From Bacteroides intestinalis DSM 17393 (GTDB taxonomy: Bacteria; Bacteroidota; Bacteroidia; Bacteroidales; Bacteroidaceae): a stretch of DNA of 64,000 nucleotides. The notes below the pieces were generated by a model, which was not told the DNA's origin, searched no databases, and worked only from the letters and a program-made list of their open reading frames with translations. Position numbers and translations under genes: made by a program. Positions 61,799 to 64,000 of this stretch are shown piece by piece. The stretch's first letter is position 1; every line of letters begins with the position of its first letter. Location of the stretch: contig NZ_ABJL02000008.1 of the NCBI RefSeq assembly GCF_000172175.1, forward strand, positions 248,001 through 312,000, read 5' to 3'.

Positions 61799-62881
61799 TT
61801 ATTCTATAACTTGCGACTTAAGATATAATTTCTTCACAAACTTCATATCATGTGCCACCATTATCCTCACAAGCTCAGGAAAACTAGTTTTCGTAGGATT
61901 CCAACCAAGTACTGTTTTGGCTTTGGTAGGATCACCTAATAATTGTTCAACCTCGCAAGGACGGAAATATTTCGAGTCAACTTCAACAAGCACTTTGCCT
62001 GTATTCACATCAATTCCTTTTTCATCAACACCCTCACCTTCCCAGTACAGTTCAATGCCAACCTCACGAAAAGCTAAAGTAGCAAATTCGCGAACTGTAT
62101 GCATCTCACCGGTAGCTATCACAAAATCTTCCGGCGTATCATGTTGTAGCATCAACCACATACACTCCACATAATCCTTCGCATACCCCCAGTCACGACG
62201 GGCATCCAGATTACCCAGATATAACTTATCCTGAAAACCTTGTGCAATACGAGCAGCGGCAAGAGTTATCTTACGGGTTACAAAAGTCTCTCCCCGACGC
62301 TCACTTTCATGATTGAACAGAATACCATTTACAGAAAACATGCCATAACTCTCACGATAATTCTTCGTAATCCAGAAACCATACTGTTTTGCTACACCGT
62401 ATGGACTACGAGGATAGAAAGGTGTTGTTTCTTTCTGGGGAATTTCCTGTACCTTACCATAAAGTTCCGAAGTGGAAGCCTGATAAATCTTCGTCTTTTT
62501 CTCTAAACCCAAAATACGGACAGCTTCAAGCATGCGAAGCGTTCCTACAGCATCAGCTTCAGCCGTATATTCCGGAACATCAAAAGACACTTTTACGTGA
62601 CTTTGTGCCGCAAGATTGTAGATTTCATCAGGTTGTACCTGCTGAATAATACGAATCAATGAACTACTATCCGTCATGTCACCATAATGAAGATTAACTA
62701 GTCGCTGTTGCCTCATGTCACGTACCCATTCATCCAGATATAGATGCTCTATACGTCCTGTATTAAATGAAGAAGAACGACGGAGGATACCATGAACTTC
62801 ATAACCTTTTTCTATTAAAAATTCGGCAAGAAATGAACCATCTTGTCCAGTAATACCTGTAAGCAATGCTATTTTTTTCAT
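61799..62881 (-). CDS. gmd: GDP-mannose 4,6-dehydratase
   Basis: The 360-residue protein has the NAD(P)-binding motif GITGQDGSFLAEFL, the substrate/active-site segments QASTSELYGKV and YPRSPYGVAKQYGFW (Y-x-x-x-K), and VNGILFNHESERRGETFVTRK. It converts GDP-mannose to GDP-4-keto-6-deoxymannose, the precursor of GDP-fucose and related sugars for the surface polysaccharide. The following epimerase/reductase step (GDP-fucose synthase) is not in the window but may lie beyond the right edge. Confidence 0.97.
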   Translation of the reverse strand: MKKIALLTGITGQDGSFLAEFLIEKGYEVHGILRRSSSFNTGRIEHLYLDEWVRDMRQQRLVNLHYGDMTDSSSLIRIIQQVQPDEIYNLAAQSHVKVSFDVPEYTAEADAVGTLRMLEAVRILGLEKKTKIYQASTSELYGKVQEIPQKETTPFYPRSPYGVAKQYGFWITKNYRESYGMFSVNGILFNHESERRGETFVTRKITLAAARIAQGFQDKLYLGNLDARRDWGYAKDYVECMWLMLQHDTPEDFVIATGEMHTVREFATLAFREVGIELYWEGEGVDEKGIDVNTGKVLVEVDSKYFRPCEVEQLLGDPTKAKTVLGWNPTKTSFPELVRIMVAHDMKFVKKLYLKSQVIE

Positions 62882-62897
62882 TATGAATCTAAATTTA

Positions 62898-64000
62898 TTA
62901 TTGATACAATTTCTCTATTTCCGTCCAAATTACATGCTGTTCAAAATTATCAACAACAAAATTCCGTCCATTCTTTCCAAAATTCAGTCGAAGTTTTTCA
63001 TTAGAATAAAACCTTTCAATAGCGTTTATTATGCATTCAGGGGTATGCTCTACAAACACTCCTGTCTGTTCTTCAATTATTGAATCAACACACCCTGTTA
63101 CACGAGCTGTTATTATAGGTAATTCCATTGAAGAAGCTTCTAATGTTGACATTCCAAAGCCTTCTCTATATGAAGGAAAAACAAAAACATTCATTAGGGC
63201 ATAATAATATTCTATAATTGAATTTAAAACATATCCTGTATTTATTATGCTAGAAGTATCTTGTATAAATCGTTTAATTTCTATAGGTAAAGAATCTCTT
63301 TCTTCCATCATCCCAACCAATAACAGAACCATATTATCATGCCTTTGGGTAAGAATCTGAAAAGCCTTAACCAATTCTACAATACCTTTATCACGAACTA
63401 AACGACCTGTATAACCCACTACAAAACTAGAATCAGCTATTCCTAAACTATCCTTCAAATCTTTTAAGCGTTTTAAATCTAAGTTCTCCTTATTGAAGCG
63501 ACCGACATCAATGCCATTGCAAGTACCCTTAGACAGTAGTACTTGTTTCGATACTAAGTTCAATTTATCATCAATACTTTTCTTATATAGAGAAGGGCTT
63601 ACACACACTATTTTAGTTGCTAAAGCTGCGACAAGTTTATCTATTGATATTAACAACTTCCTTTTGAATCCCATCGAAGTCTCATAGACCAGACCATGCC
63701 TAAAATAGATTCTAACTGGAACGCGTAAAATGAAAGCTGCAATCATAGCAATTAACGCCCCTTTAGGAGTATGCCCAACAACAATATCTATTTGCTTAGA
63801 TTTAATATATTGCATGGTTTTAGAGATTGCCACAAAATCTTTCATAACAGAAATTTTTCTCAGGATTTCAACCTCTTTATATTCAAAACCATATATTCTG
63901 GAAAAAGATTCCAATTCAGGCGAACTACTGCATACAATATACTCTTTATAGCCTTTTTTATTAAAATATGAAAGTTGATTACCCAAAAAATAGGGAATTA
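62898..64000 (-). CDS. Glycosyltransferase family 4 protein, partial (runs off the right edge)
   Basis: The frame is open through the window edge. The first codons inside read IPYFLGNQLSYFNKKGY, so the start codon lies beyond 64000; the TTG at 63986 is not a convincing start. The N-terminal domain (VVGHTPKGALIAMIAAF) and C-terminal GT1 domain (VVGYTGRLVRDKGIVELVKAF, PSYREGFGMSTLEASSMELP with the catalytic Glu) mark a GT4-type retaining glycosyltransferase. It probably adds a sugar to the lipid-linked surface polysaccharide. Confidence 0.9.
   Translation of the reverse strand, partial: IPYFLGNQLSYFNKKGYKEYIVCSSSPELESFSRIYGFEYKEVEILRKISVMKDFVAISKTMQYIKSKQIDIVVGHTPKGALIAMIAAFILRVPVRIYFRHGLVYETSMGFKRKLLISIDKLVAALATKIVCVSPSLYKKSIDDKLNLVSKQVLLSKGTCNGIDVGRFNKENLDLKRLKDLKDSLGIADSSFVVGYTGRLVRDKGIVELVKAFQILTQRHDNMVLLLVGMMEERDSLPIEIKRFIQDTSSIINTGYVLNSIIEYYYALMNVFVFPSYREGFGMSTLEASSMELPIITARVTGCVDSIIEEQTGVFVEHTPECIINAIERFYSNEKLRLNFGKNGRNFVVDNFEQHVIWTEIEKLYQ

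Overview
The window looks like a chromosomal segment of a gut Bacteroides-type bacterium (Bacteroidota). Evidence seen in the sequence: repeated TAnnTTTG-type -7 promoter boxes, A-rich rather than Shine-Dalgarno leaders, SusC/TonB-type outer-membrane receptors, an ATP synthase operon that starts with the beta and epsilon genes, RRM and cold-shock RNA-binding proteins, and a Bacteroides-style polysaccharide locus. No rRNA, tRNA or CRISPR array was seen.

Layout. 1-0.7 kb: 5' part of fhs (formate-tetrahydrofolate ligase). 0.8-8.6 kb: a secreted TlpA-like thioredoxin, an ABC exporter (permease then ATPase), and a divergent NtrC-type regulator plus histidine kinase. The exporter has its own sigma-54-type promoter and two 21-bp-spaced palindromes, a self-contained control circuit. 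8.7-10.7 kb: fucO-like dehydrogenase and a toxin-antitoxin pair with a frameshifted toxin. 10.7-15.6 kb: an outer-membrane barrel protein divergent from an OmpR-type two-component system; between them lie two phased repeat arrays. 15.9-19.6 kb: a secreted protein, an RmlD-like reductase and a PIF1-like helicase. 19.8-27.2 kb: a nine-gene ATP synthase operon. 27.6-33.6 kb: Dyp peroxidase, a candidate small RNA, a GNAT/RimK-like pair, a PepSY-like protein, rpiA and purT. 33.9-37.3 kb: a cold-shock/RRM bicistron and a TonB receptor. 37.4-45.7 kb: a DUF4301-like protein, a Rel/SpoT homologue, diacylglycerol kinase, an MFS transporter, panB, a HAD phosphatase and a MATE exporter. 45.7-53.4 kb: a second ABC system with three tandem paralogous permeases, again behind a sigma-54-type promoter and a palindrome array. 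53.7-58.5 kb: a metallophosphoesterase lipoprotein, a barrel-like protein, proS, a PIN toxin-antitoxin pair and a decayed patch with an IS66-like remnant. 58.7-64 kb: a small secreted protein and the distal end of a surface-polysaccharide cluster (WecA-like transferase, epimerase, a second decayed toxin-antitoxin locus, gmd, and a glycosyltransferase running off the edge).

The most unusual signal is a set of short-word intergenic repeats (TAATCACT, AGCTACAAG and ATTTACAAT words, and a CAACTCTCAA word inside a gene). They tend to sit as inverted repeats between genes and often supply the stop codons of the neighbouring genes. Other notable points are two strong and one weak sigma-54-type promoters with upstream palindromes, two DNA-binding-site-like arrays beside one two-component system, a candidate ~65-nt small RNA, a 33-bp perfect hairpin, two toxin genes broken by frameshifts while their antitoxins stay intact, and a Rel protein whose hydrolase metal site is degenerate. 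All functional statements come from reading the sequence and from family knowledge; no database search was run.
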